A stretch of 39,316 nucleotides of DNA, taken from Lachnospiraceae bacterium (GTDB lineage Bacteria > Bacillota > Clostridia > Lachnospirales > Lachnospiraceae). The position numbers and the translations under genes were made by a program. This document shows positions 7,756 through 15,237 of this stretch, piece after piece. The notes below the pieces were generated by a model. It did not search any database. It had not been told where the DNA came from and worked only from the letters and a program-made list of their open reading frames with translations. Position 1 is the first letter of the stretch. Every line of letters starts with the position of its first letter. Where the stretch lies: positions 1 through 39,316 of the forward strand of contig JAFYYN010000161.1 in the NCBI GenBank assembly GCA_017557525.1, given 5' to 3'.

Positions 7756-8562
7756 TTACCAACCCTGTACCTGCAGGAATTCCTTTAACTTAGCGTGTCT
7801 TTCCTTCGCCTTCTCTATGTTCGGATTCTCCTCATCCTTATAATCTCCCATATATGGTCCAAGATCACATTCGGCTGAAATAACACCATCCGCCAGATAT
7901 ATCACTCTGTTGCCTCTTTCTGCCGCCTTTATGGTATGTGTTACCATTACTATGCTCTGACCGTCCTTATTCAGATCCGTCAAAATATCCAGCACATTTA
8001 TTGTATTCTGAGAATTAAGGGCTCCTGTAGGCTCATCTGCAAACAGTACCTCAGGATCATTTATAACTCCTCTGACTACGGCAACCCTCTGCTGCTGCCC
8101 GCCTGAAAGCTGTGTCGGAAACTTCCTGTAATCTCCCTCTCCGATCTCTACTCTTCCCAAAAGCTGTTTTGCTTTAGCGGCTAAAGCCTTACGGTCCTTA
8201 CTCTTTAAAAGTCCGCTTATCATAACATTATCAAGTGCCGATAGGGTGTCATTCAGATAATTCTGCTGGAATACAAAGCCTGCATGATTACGTCTGAATA
8301 AGGCAAGCTTATCATTGCTGAACTTGGAAATCTCCAGACTGCTGTTATCCACATAATAGGTAACTGTACCGAGCGAAGGTCTGTCCATCCCTGAGAGGGA
8401 ATATAACAAAGTACTCTTTCCTGATCCCGAGTTACCCATTACTACAGTAAAATCTCCTTTATAGATGCTTAAGTTAAGATTTTTAAGTACGTGCTGCTGA
8501 ACCGATTCGTTTGAAAAAGTCTTACACAAATCCTTCGCTGTTAATATTGCTTCTTTACCCAT
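7756..8562 (-). CDS. ABC transporter ATP-binding protein (MacB/LolD type)
   Basis: The product has 268 residues and a single nucleotide-binding domain. Walker A is GNSGSGKST (43-51), the Q loop FVFQQN (97), the signature LSGGQQQR (152) and Walker B VLFADEPTGALNS (172), with the switch His in VTHTIKAA. The DEPTGALNS string is characteristic of the MacB/LolD/Bce group that pairs with FtsX-like permeases, matching the permease downstream. The last 35 residues are a charged extension. The ribosome site AAAAAGGAG precedes the ATG. Together with the permease and the two-component system it forms a likely antimicrobial-peptide or envelope-stress response unit. Confidence 0.92.
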   Translation of the reverse strand: MGKEAILTAKDLCKTFSNESVQQHVLKNLNLSIYKGDFTVVMGNSGSGKSTLLYSLSGMDRPSLGTVTYYVDNSSLEISKFSNDKLALFRRNHAGFVFQQNYLNDTLSALDNVMISGLLKSKDRKALAAKAKQLLGRVEIGEGDYRKFPTQLSGGQQQRVAVVRGVINDPEVLFADEPTGALNSQNTINVLDILTDLNKDGQSIVMVTHTIKAAERGNRVIYLADGVISAECDLGPYMGDYKDEENPNIEKAKERHAKLKEFLQVQGW

Positions 8563-8611
8563 ATCTGTATTACTCCTTTTTGTTTATCGGAAACTTTTTA
8601 TCCACCAAAAA

Positions 8612-8662
8612 ACTTCCGTGCTCATTTGTTGATCTTAATATACAACAAATATTCACGGAAGT
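8612..8662 (-). terminator. Long imperfect hairpin with T-run between pfkB-like gene and ABC ATPase
   Basis: On the minus strand arms ACTTCCGTG/CACGGAAGT (9 bp) enclose a second stem ATTTGTTG/CAACAAAT and an 11-nt loop. TTTTTTGG follows directly. It fits an intrinsic terminator for the five-gene unit upstream. No good promoter is visible in the 50 nt between it and the ATPase start. The hairpin may therefore also act as an attenuator or operator for the transporter operon, or the promoter may lie within it (TATATT near 8640). This could not be settled by eye. Confidence 0.65.
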
Positions 8663-8710
8663 CTTAACCTGTCTCTTCTCTATTCCTTAATTATTTCTTA
8701 AATGATAAAC

Positions 8711-9610
8711 CTATTTTATTAATTGCTTAACCTCTTCCAGTCTTGGAGGATTTAAAGGCAGAGGAAATCTTGATATCGCTATGGCAGAGCATGCACTTGC
8801 AAATCTTACAAGCTCATCATCCTTCATACCGTGCAGTATACCATATGTACAGCCGGCCTTAAAGGTATCTCCGGCACCTAAAGTACTTTTAACCTCCACA
8901 GAGAACGGCTTCATCCTATGGATTTCTTCTCCCTTTCTGGCATAAAGCATATCTCCGCCACCCTGGGTGATAATGGTGAGTCCGTCCGTTTCCGCCAGCA
9001 TAAGCTTCATTATCTCTTCGGGCTGCATGCCGGCATAGTGCTGGGAGGTACATTCCTTTGATACTACATTTACAGCTGCATTACGGTGTAACTCCGAGTC
9101 GTGCCTGCAGTCAATGGTTACATACGGGATATCAAGCTTCTTACAGATTTTTGCTGCGAGCATAGTTTCCTCCCCAAAAAACGGATCTATTGCTGCTGCC
9201 TTACATCCCGCGATATCCTCCTCTTTAGGTATGCTCCACCATCTCTTTCCAGACGAGAACAGGGTCTGAAATCTGCCCATGGGTGATCGCACAAGACCCG
9301 CGATCACAACATAATCCATCACACCCGGGTCATCTTCCCAAAAGTGAACTGCCGAAAGGTCAACCTTCTTATCCTCATAAAAGCTTTTAAGCATTGGAGC
9401 CACTGCAGTACCTATCCATGTACCGTCCATCCTTACGGAAACACCCAGTGAATCTAATACTGTTGCAGCTGTACCCGTTTCGCCTCCGGGCAGGAAATAC
9501 TGGTCCTTGATCTCTGAATACTCATCCGGCTGCAGGAAGCCATCCTTCAGTAAAAATGAATGTGTTCCAAGTATCTGTCCATACAGATATACTTCCGCAT
9601 TTGTCCTCAT
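8711..9610 (-). CDS. PfkB-family carbohydrate/nucleoside kinase
   Basis: The product has 299 residues. An N-terminal strand leads to the PfkB substrate region (PGGETGTAATVLDSLG, about 41-56). Near the C-terminus the PfkB signature STLGAGDTFKAGC (about 243-255) supplies the anion hole and catalytic Asp of the ribokinase superfamily. Sequence cannot fix the sugar or nucleoside. The unusual FSSGKRWWS stretch in the middle is not a ribokinase feature. It is the last gene of the five-gene minus-strand set, 21 nt after the unknown gene, and a terminator follows. Confidence 0.82.
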   Translation of the reverse strand: MRTNAEVYLYGQILGTHSFLLKDGFLQPDEYSEIKDQYFLPGGETGTAATVLDSLGVSVRMDGTWIGTAVAPMLKSFYEDKKVDLSAVHFWEDDPGVMDYVVIAGLVRSPMGRFQTLFSSGKRWWSIPKEEDIAGCKAAAIDPFFGEETMLAAKICKKLDIPYVTIDCRHDSELHRNAAVNVVSKECTSQHYAGMQPEEIMKLMLAETDGLTIITQGGGDMLYARKGEEIHRMKPFSVEVKSTLGAGDTFKAGCTYGILHGMKDDELVRFASACSAIAISRFPLPLNPPRLEEVKQLIK

Positions 9611-9631
9611 CCCGGTTACCTCTCCTTTAAC

Positions 9632-10111
9632 CTATTTCAGGGATATCTTATATATATAATTCCTTAAGAAATTGGGATCACTTGCTCCACTCCCAAGCAT
9701 CTCATAAAGATTATCTTTCCCGGCGATAAGCTTTCCTCGGAAAAAGTTTTCAAGCTCCTTTACATGCTCTGATTTTAACCTGTTAAAGAAATCGTAGCTG
9801 TATTTGAGCTTAGTCCCCGAATATGCCAAAACCTCCACGCTGTTCCACTGTTTGGCGGCAGAGAGCAGATATTCCACACGGTAATTTTGGAAGATAAGCA
9901 TTACTGAAAGATCATTATTATTTACAGCCATGCACGCCTCTTTTACTTCCCCGTATTCAGCAAATGGGTACGTAAAGCATCTGTCCATATTGAGATCGGT
10001 ACCGTCAGGAAGACCTATAACCTCAGTATAAATGTCATCCGATTTCAGCATATCAAGATATCCCGTAAACTTAAGCGCATCCTCCGGTGCTAAAGCAAAT
10101 GTAACCTTCAT
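9632..10111 (-). CDS. Unknown protein, 159 residues
   Basis: I do not recognise a family. The product has no signal peptide or membrane segment. It looks like a mixed alpha/beta soluble protein, with hydrophobic strands (MKVTFALAP, LSVMLIFQNY, VEVLAYSG) and a helical, charged C-terminal third. The ATG follows directly after the TAG of the phosphodiesterase (ATAGATG), so the two are translationally coupled and may act together. Between a phosphodiesterase and a PfkB kinase it might be part of a nucleotide or sugar-phosphate salvage step, but nothing in its own sequence shows this. Confidence 0.8.
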   Translation of the reverse strand: MKVTFALAPEDALKFTGYLDMLKSDDIYTEVIGLPDGTDLNMDRCFTYPFAEYGEVKEACMAVNNNDLSVMLIFQNYRVEYLLSAAKQWNSVEVLAYSGTKLKYSYDFFNRLKSEHVKELENFFRGKLIAGKDNLYEMLGSGASDPNFLRNYIYKISLK

Positions 10112-10582
10112 CTATATCCTCCGTGCCTCAAACTCAAAACCGCCCTTGCCGTCAGTTTTCATGACCACATACGAAGGTGCTCCGTCTCTGGGTCTCGAAA
10201 TACTGCCGGGATTGATCACCCACCTGCCGTTTCCGTTTAACAGCTTCTGTTCATGGGTATGACCGTATAGTATAACATCGTATCCGCTGTTTACCGCATA
10301 ATTTAAGATTTCTCTGTCATCAAGACATGGTAATTTGTTTCCGTGTTCGATATGTATCAGCTTACCCTCAATATTTAAGTTCTGCACAGCAAACTCTCCG
10401 GAAAAAATATCACAGTTTCCCCTAACACCGTTTACCCTGCAGCCGAGTCTGTCGCTGATATAATCGAAATCTCCCGTACCGTCGCCGCAATGCAGTATCA
10501 GATCAAATTTACCTTCTTTTTTCTTAAGCAAATCTATATTCTCAGTACTTCCGTGAGAATCGCTGATGATCAAAATTCTCAA
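10112..10582 (-). CDS. YfcE/MJ0936-type metallophosphodiesterase
   Basis: The product has 156 residues, normal for this small calcineurin-fold family. The metal-binding motifs are in order: DSHG (8-11), GDGTGD (about 33), GNCD (about 55), HGN (about 80) and GHTHE (about 107), followed by NPGS. Family members hydrolyse phosphodiesters with Mn or similar ions, and the natural substrate is usually unknown. It lies 14 nt after the secreted-protein gene and abuts the unknown gene. A second member of the family, only moderately similar, is at 17929-18474. Confidence 0.88.
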   Translation of the reverse strand: MRILIISDSHGSTENIDLLKKKEGKFDLILHCGDGTGDFDYISDRLGCRVNGVRGNCDIFSGEFAVQNLNIEGKLIHIEHGNKLPCLDDREILNYAVNSGYDVILYGHTHEQKLLNGNGRWVINPGSISRPRDGAPSYVVMKTDGKGGFEFEARRI

Positions 10583-10596
10583 GCTTTGTCTCCTTA

Positions 10597-11499
10597 TTAA
10601 TCAAACAAACGGCGGTTTGTAACTAACGGTTCCTTAACATCTCCGAAGTCATCGGTCTGATTATCAACATAGATCCAGCCTTTAACATCCGATGACTTAA
10701 TATATGCAACAAAAGGAGCTGTCAGATCATCGGACAGCTTTACTTTCTTAACATAGAATTTCTGTCCCTTCTTTATCTCACCCTTAAATTCTGTAAGTGA
10801 AGAATCAGAGAATACCTTAATGTTGCATGCTGCCTTAAACTTACCTATCTTATTATCAGCGTAAAACTCAGGAGCAACGGTATAAACGCCTGACTTAGCC
10901 TTCTTTTCGGTAAAGCCCTTTTTCCCAAGCTTATAATCAACCTTTAACCACAGACATCCAAATGTCTGTGACCAGTAATCCACTCCCAGTGTCAGATACT
11001 TATTATTTTTCTGATCAGCCACAACATAAGAGAATGAAGAAACATTATAATCCTCACCGACAAGTGTAAGCTTTCCCTTCTTGTATCTGAAAACCTTCAT
11101 GCCGAGCAGTATCTCATTATATGCAGAATAATAACTGGCAACGATTTCCTTATAGCTGTCCGAAGGGTTTATGTCTGCTATTTCTACTTTAATATAAGCT
11201 AATGTATAAAGTACATCATGGAGACGATGCTCTTCGGGTTCATCAGGATAAGCCTCAATTACATATCCCTCGCTCCATGCCTCTTTTCCGTCAATGGAAA
11301 TCTTAAAGCTGTATTCACCATCTTCTTCATCATATGAAAATCTTATTTCAGGCTCATAATAAATGATCTCTTCCTTGCCATCACCGTTTAAGTCAGCAAT
11401 AAGTGTGTTATCACTTGCCTTTAAGCCATATGTATCTGCCAGTAAACTGAATCCTAAAACAAAAAGACAGCATAACAATAATTTTGACAGTTTTTTCAT
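10597..11499 (-). CDS. Secreted protein with FG-GAP/EF-hand-like and SH3-like parts
   Basis: The product has 300 residues. A signal peptide (KKLSKLLLCCLFVLGFSLLAD, cleavage probably after about residue 29) is followed by LIADLNGDGKEEIIYY. This is a DxNxDGxEE calcium-binding loop as in FG-GAP/VCBS repeats. A second weaker copy (IADINPSDSYKEIVASYY) occurs at about 108. The C-terminal 80 residues (NIKVFSDSSLTEFKGEIKKGQKFYV ... GWIYVD) look like an SH3b-like wall-binding fold. The protein is exported and perhaps held at the cell wall. No enzymatic motif is visible. Among cytosolic enzymes in the same operon it is an odd neighbour. Confidence 0.75.
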   Translation of the reverse strand: MKKLSKLLLCCLFVLGFSLLADTYGLKASDNTLIADLNGDGKEEIIYYEPEIRFSYDEEDGEYSFKISIDGKEAWSEGYVIEAYPDEPEEHRLHDVLYTLAYIKVEIADINPSDSYKEIVASYYSAYNEILLGMKVFRYKKGKLTLVGEDYNVSSFSYVVADQKNNKYLTLGVDYWSQTFGCLWLKVDYKLGKKGFTEKKAKSGVYTVAPEFYADNKIGKFKAACNIKVFSDSSLTEFKGEIKKGQKFYVKKVKLSDDLTAPFVAYIKSSDVKGWIYVDNQTDDFGDVKEPLVTNRRLFD

Positions 11500-11526
11500 A
11501 ATATAATACCTTGCCCTTTCTCGTTT

Positions 11527-11832
11527 TTAATCAATCACCATATCAAAGCAGCTTCTCTGCTTAACAAAAGGTCTTACCTTACCATCAGCTACCGCCACAT
11601 GATCGGGATGCACTGCGTATCCCTTTAATGCTGCCTCGTCAGTTAAAGTCGAGTCTAACATCAGGTCTCCGTTTGAGCTTGCAAGCCCCTCTGTATAAAC
11701 CCTGATCTCTAAAAGTCCGGGTACCTTTCCTTTAAGGCCCTCAAGTCCTTCCTTGATCCCTCGTTTTATTTCCTCCTTTTCCTGTAAGGAATACTCATCC
11801 TTTAAGGTCCAGACAATCACATGTTTTACCAT
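11527..11832 (-). CDS. Dabb-domain (stress-responsive alpha/beta barrel) protein
   Basis: The product has 101 residues from the chosen start. It begins MVKHVIVWTLKD, typical of the Dabb dimeric ferredoxin-like fold, and keeps the conserved PGLLEIRVY strand and the HPDHVAVADGKVRPFV segment. The start is the ATG at 11832 with AAGGAGA upstream. A longer frame beginning at 11904 would start before the predicted transcription start (-10 box at 11883-11888). It is the first gene of the five-gene minus-strand unit. Family members range from plant stress proteins to polyketide cyclases, so its function here is unknown. Confidence 0.85.
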   Translation of the reverse strand: MVKHVIVWTLKDEYSLQEKEEIKRGIKEGLEGLKGKVPGLLEIRVYTEGLASSNGDLMLDSTLTDEAALKGYAVHPDHVAVADGKVRPFVKQRSCFDMVID

Positions 11833-11882
11833 TCTTAGTCTCCTTCCCTGCATGCAATTGATTTGTCTGCATACATGTGTAT

Positions 11883-11911
11883 ATTTTAGCACATACAAAG
11901 ACACTTCTCAA
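11883..11911 (-). promoter_or_regulatory. Promoter of the Dabb-to-PfkB unit
   Basis: On the minus strand TTGAGA (11911-11906), 17 nt and TAAAAT (11888-11883). It is divergent from the promoter at 11952-11980, leaving about 40 nt between the -35 boxes where a shared regulator could bind. Confidence 0.6.
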
Positions 11912-11951
11912 TAATAATTTAACTAATATGGGGAAAACAGTGAAAAAAACA

Positions 11952-11980
11952 TTGCCATATCTTAATAAGTAGGTTAAAAT
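11952..11980 (+). promoter_or_regulatory. Promoter of the NarL-type regulator
   Basis: TTGCCA (11952-11957), 17 nt and TAAAAT (11975-11980), about 40 nt before the regulator start. The boxes each match 5 of 6 consensus bases. Confidence 0.6.
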
Positions 11981-12019
11981 AGTATTGTTAATGTTTCAGG
12001 GGTTTACAGGAGAAAAAAT

Positions 12020-12643
12020 ATGTGGAACGTATTGATCGTAGATGATCAGAACACCTCCAGGCATCTGATGGAGATGATGGTTGAGGCAAGTGAAAATTAT
12101 AAGCTGGTAAAAGCAATACCTTTGGCAAAGATGGCGGATATATATGCCCTGACGCTGCCGGTGGATCTGATCATTATGGACATAGTAATGGCTGACGGTA
12201 TCAGTGGATTAGAGGCAGCAGAAAAGATAAAAAAGAGCAAGCCCGAAATAAAGATACTGCTTGTTACCTCAATGCCGGAGGTTAGCTTTATGCAGAGGGC
12301 AAAAGCAATAGGTGTGGACAGCTTCTGGTATAAGGAAATAGAGGAGACACCCCTCTTAAATGTTATGGACAGGACCATGGCAGGGGAGAACATTTACCCT
12401 GACTCTCCGCCTCCTGTTAAACTGGGACTGGCAGACAGCTCAGAGTTTACCGACAGGGAGCTTGAGGTACTCAGGGTTCTTACCACAGGCTGCCCGGACC
12501 AGGAGATAGCCGAAAAACTTAACATCAGCTTCTCGACGGTCAGGACTCACATCAACCACATGCTTGATAAAACAGGCTTTGAGACGAGAACCGAGCTTGC
12601 CATACATGCAAGGCTGTCAGGGGTAGTTATTCCGGATATTTAG
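12020..12643 (+). CDS. NarL/FixJ-family response regulator (orphan)
   Basis: The product has 207 residues. The receiver domain has D8-D9, phosphoacceptor D54 (IIMDIVMADG), a conserved Thr/Ser region LLVTSMPE and the Lys in FWYKEIE. The C-terminal LuxR helix-turn-helix (FTDRELEVLRVLTTGCPDQEIA, then ISFSTVRTHINHMLDKTG) binds DNA. A ribosome site (CAGGAG) precedes the ATG. No kinase gene adjoins it. The only kinase of the matching NarX/DesK-like HDELG type in the window is at 22590-23816, which has no regulator of its own, so the two may be partners. A terminator follows the gene, so it is transcribed alone. Confidence 0.9.
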   Translation: MWNVLIVDDQNTSRHLMEMMVEASENYKLVKAIPLAKMADIYALTLPVDLIIMDIVMADGISGLEAAEKIKKSKPEIKILLVTSMPEVSFMQRAKAIGVDSFWYKEIEETPLLNVMDRTMAGENIYPDSPPPVKLGLADSSEFTDRELEVLRVLTTGCPDQEIAEKLNISFSTVRTHINHMLDKTGFETRTELAIHARLSGVVIPDI

Positions 12644-12661
12644 TAACATTAATAAAGATGC

Positions 12662-12701
12662 GTCGCATCGACAAAATTGTTGATGTGACGACAAAATTTT
12701 T
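12662..12701 (+). terminator. Terminator of the NarL-type regulator
   Basis: A stem GTCGCATC/GATGTGAC (one G-U) with an inner ACAA/TTGT extension is followed by GACAAAATTTTT. It starts 18 nt after the stop codon. Confidence 0.6.
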
Positions 12702-12792
12702 AAGATATCATACAGTTGTAGTCAGGAAAATTAATCAAAACATTTGATATATGCAAATGAGACGATTAATAATATATTTTCAGGAGGGTATT

Positions 12793-13428
12793 ATGGGTTT
12801 CTTTGACAATTTGAAAAATTCAGCAGTTTCCAGCATCAAGCAGTCAGCAAACAGCACCGCAAACAGTGCAGTTAACAATGCTTTCTACAATGCAACAGGC
12901 GGAAACAAGGATGGTGTAGGCAAGGGCAAGAACAGCTCACAGACATTTACATTCAGCAGTATTCCCAATAGCGTAGCTGAGCTTCAGGCATTCCCGGAGT
13001 CATGTCTTGATTCACCTTTTAAGACAACAGCTCTTGTTCTTCTTGTTTTATGTAATTATGAGAGAGATGAGAACACAACATATGAAATGCTTGATTTTCT
13101 TAAGGGACCTGAGAGCGTATCCGGTTATGAGAAGCAGTTCATCAAGGAGCGTTTAGCCGGCAAGTATTACAAGCCTTTCTCATATTTTGCAGGTACTTCA
13201 CCCAAGAATGGCTACATTCCTACAGAGCCTTTCACAATCACAGTTTATGAGAATCCTTACTCATTTGACAATGAGAACTGGGCTATCATGTGGGTAAAGA
13301 GCAGCGGCGCTGATACCGAGAGACAGGTTAAGCTTCGCAGAAAGCCTTCAACAAATCAGTGGTTCTTAAATGAGATTCTTTGCTTAAGTGACATCAGAAT
13401 TCCTGAGTCAGAAGATCCTTGGGCATAA
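12793..13428 (+). CDS. DUF6935-type protein
   Basis: The product has 211 residues from the ATG at 12793, which is preceded by CAGGAGGG. A longer frame from 12751 has no ribosome site. A Ser/Asn/Ala-rich N-terminal 50 residues (low complexity) precedes a conserved region ending with SYFAGTSPKNGY, ITVYENPYSF, ENWAIMWVKSSGAD, KPSTNQWFLNEI and DPWA. From memory this matches the DUF6935 family of gut and rumen Firmicutes. Function is unknown. No signal or membrane segment is seen. A hairpin terminator follows. A diverged fragment of the same gene's 3' end occurs at 18465-18542. Confidence 0.75.
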   Translation: MGFFDNLKNSAVSSIKQSANSTANSAVNNAFYNATGGNKDGVGKGKNSSQTFTFSSIPNSVAELQAFPESCLDSPFKTTALVLLVLCNYERDENTTYEMLDFLKGPESVSGYEKQFIKERLAGKYYKPFSYFAGTSPKNGYIPTEPFTITVYENPYSFDNENWAIMWVKSSGADTERQVKLRRKPSTNQWFLNEILCLSDIRIPESEDPWA

Positions 13429-13485
13429 TCCGACAAGTATATAGCAAGATAAACTATTTACTAAAAATATAATTTGTGAAATAAT

Positions 13486-13514
13486 AGACCCCAGCAGGAT
13501 CCCTGCCGGGGTCT
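13486..13514 (+). terminator. Hairpin after the DUF6935-type gene
   Basis: Arms AGACCCCAGCAGG/CCTGCCGGGGTCT (one internal mismatch) with a 3-nt loop are followed by TTGCATTAT. The stem is strong but the T-run is poor, so some readthrough into the xylanase gene, 28 nt further on, is likely. Confidence 0.6.
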
Positions 13515-13542
13515 TTGCATTATACAGAAAAAGGAGAAGAAA

Positions 13543-14799
13543 ATGGGACGTTTTGATCACAGAAAAGCGACAGTTAAGCTTATATTAAAGGACGCAGCAG
13601 GAAACCTGCTGAAGAACACAGAGATAAAGGCTGAACAGAAAACACATAAATTCCTGTTCGGATGCGGAGCATTTGATACAATGGGCGTAGTTATGCCCGA
13701 TGATCTTCCTCCGTTCCCCGGAGCAGACCCCGAAAGGATGAAGCAGATGAAGGCCAGCTCCATTGAGAGAATGGAGAAATTTAAGAAGCTCTTTAACTAC
13801 GGAACAATTCCTTTTTACTGGGGAATGTATGAGCGCAAGGAAGGCGAGCCAAACCAGAAGATGACCATGGATGAGGCTAAGTGGCTCAATGCTAACGGCA
13901 TCAAAGTAAAAGGTCACCCTCTCTGCTGGCATACTGCATGTGCTGACTGGCTTATGAAATATTCCAATAAGGAAATATTAGAGAAACAACTTGCACGTAT
14001 CCATAGGGATGTAAGTGCTTTTAAGGGACAGGTTGATATGTGGGATGTTATCAACGAAGTTGTTATCATGCCCGTATTTGACAAGTATGATAATGCGATT
14101 ACAAGGATTTGTAAGGAACTCGGTAGATTTAAGCTTGTAAAGGAAGTTTTTGAGGCTGCTAAGGCAGAGAATCCTGATGCTACTTTCCTCATCAACGATT
14201 TTAATACCTCACAGTCATATGAAATCCTGATCGAAGGCCTGCTTGAGATGGGTGTTCCGATTTCAGCTATAGGTATCCAGAGCCATCAGCATCAGGGATA
14301 CTGGGGCAAGGAAAAGCTCCATCAGGTGCTTGAAAGATTTGAGCATTTCGGGTTACCGATCCACTTTACTGAGAATACTCTTATTTCGGGAGATATAATG
14401 CCTGCCTATATTGAGGATCTTAATGACTGGCAGGTTGATGAGTGGCCTTCAACTCCCGACGGACTTGAAAGGCAGGCAAGGGAAGTATCTGAAATGTATA
14501 CAGAGCTTTTTGCTCATCCTCTAGTAGAAGCTATTACCACATGGGATCTTACCGACGGCAAGTGGCTTAAGGCTCCTTCCGGAGTGCTTACAGCAGATAA
14601 TAAGGAAAAGCCCGTATATGACGCTCTTATGGGTCTTGTTCATGGTGAATGGGAAACTAAGGAGAGTCTTGTCACAGACGCAAACGGCGAAGTAAGCGTT
14701 ACAGGATTTAAGGGTGAATACGATATAACAGCCGAGGGTAAGACTGTCAGGGTAAGCCTTATGGGAAACTCTGATGAACCCATAGTTATATCATTATAA
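13543..14799 (+). CDS. Intracellular GH10 endo-xylanase-like glycoside hydrolase
   Basis: The product has 418 residues and no signal peptide, so the enzyme is cytosolic and probably acts on imported xylo-oligosaccharides. After a short beta-rich N-terminal part (5-35) the GH10 barrel begins at HKFLFGCGAF. It holds GHPLCWH (124-130), WDVINEV with acid/base Glu172, GIQSHQHQGY (244-253) and the nucleophile Glu277 in IHFTEN. The last 40 residues (TDANGEVSVTGFKGEYDITAEG) form an Ig/Cna-B-like add-on that echoes the N-terminal DAAGNLLKNTEIKAEQ segment. The C-terminal part after WDLTDGKWLKAPSGVL is conserved in GH10. Ribosome site AAAAAGGAGAAG. Exact substrate is unproven. Confidence 0.85.
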   Translation: MGRFDHRKATVKLILKDAAGNLLKNTEIKAEQKTHKFLFGCGAFDTMGVVMPDDLPPFPGADPERMKQMKASSIERMEKFKKLFNYGTIPFYWGMYERKEGEPNQKMTMDEAKWLNANGIKVKGHPLCWHTACADWLMKYSNKEILEKQLARIHRDVSAFKGQVDMWDVINEVVIMPVFDKYDNAITRICKELGRFKLVKEVFEAAKAENPDATFLINDFNTSQSYEILIEGLLEMGVPISAIGIQSHQHQGYWGKEKLHQVLERFEHFGLPIHFTENTLISGDIMPAYIEDLNDWQVDEWPSTPDGLERQAREVSEMYTELFAHPLVEAITTWDLTDGKWLKAPSGVLTADNKEKPVYDALMGLVHGEWETKESLVTDANGEVSVTGFKGEYDITAEGKTVRVSLMGNSDEPIVISL

Positions 14800-14814
14800 T
14801 AGGGGTATGGAGAT

Positions 14815-15213
14815 ATGAGCACATTTAATAGCCTAAAGGAAGCTCAGGAATATTTTAAGGGTGACATATTTGCTTCAGATAACGGAATGGTTATAGATGA
14901 GCTTGGAGAGGATTACTGCTGCTGCAGTATGACTCTCAATGAGCATCATTTAAATGCAAACGGAGGGATAATGGGTGGTGTTATATTTACCCTTGGAGAC
15001 TTTTCGTTTGCGGTCCTTTCCAATCAGATACACAGACCCACTGTAGCCCAGCAGGTAAGTGTTAATTTCCTCGGCATGCCAAAGGATAGGACACTAAAAG
15101 CAAAGGCTGTACTTAAAAAGACCGGCAGGTCATCAACCATAATAAATGTCGATATAGTTGATGGTACCGGAAGAGCTATTGCACAGTTTATAGGAACCGG
15201 ATTTAAGTTATAA
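14815..15213 (+). CDS. PaaI-family hotdog thioesterase
   Basis: The product has 132 residues. The hotdog fold motif NANGGIMGGVIFTLGDFSFAVLSN (about 43-66) holds the central helix and catalytic Asp, followed by AQQVSVNFLGM and KKTGRSSTIINVDIVD. The family cleaves acyl-CoA thioesters, such as phenylacetyl-CoA or other short acyl-CoAs. It lies 15 nt after the xylanase gene with a GGGGTATGGAG ribosome site, so it belongs to the same transcript. No functional tie to xylan use is evident. Confidence 0.85.
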   Translation: MSTFNSLKEAQEYFKGDIFASDNGMVIDELGEDYCCCSMTLNEHHLNANGGIMGGVIFTLGDFSFAVLSNQIHRPTVAQQVSVNFLGMPKDRTLKAKAVLKKTGRSSTIINVDIVDGTGRAIAQFIGTGFKL

Positions 15214-15237
15214 AAAAGGTTCCCGGAAAGGAGCTAT

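Noticed and set aside
11833-11904. Longer start for the Dabb gene at 11904
   Set aside because: It would begin upstream of the predicted transcription start, lacks a ribosome site and adds residues not found in the family.
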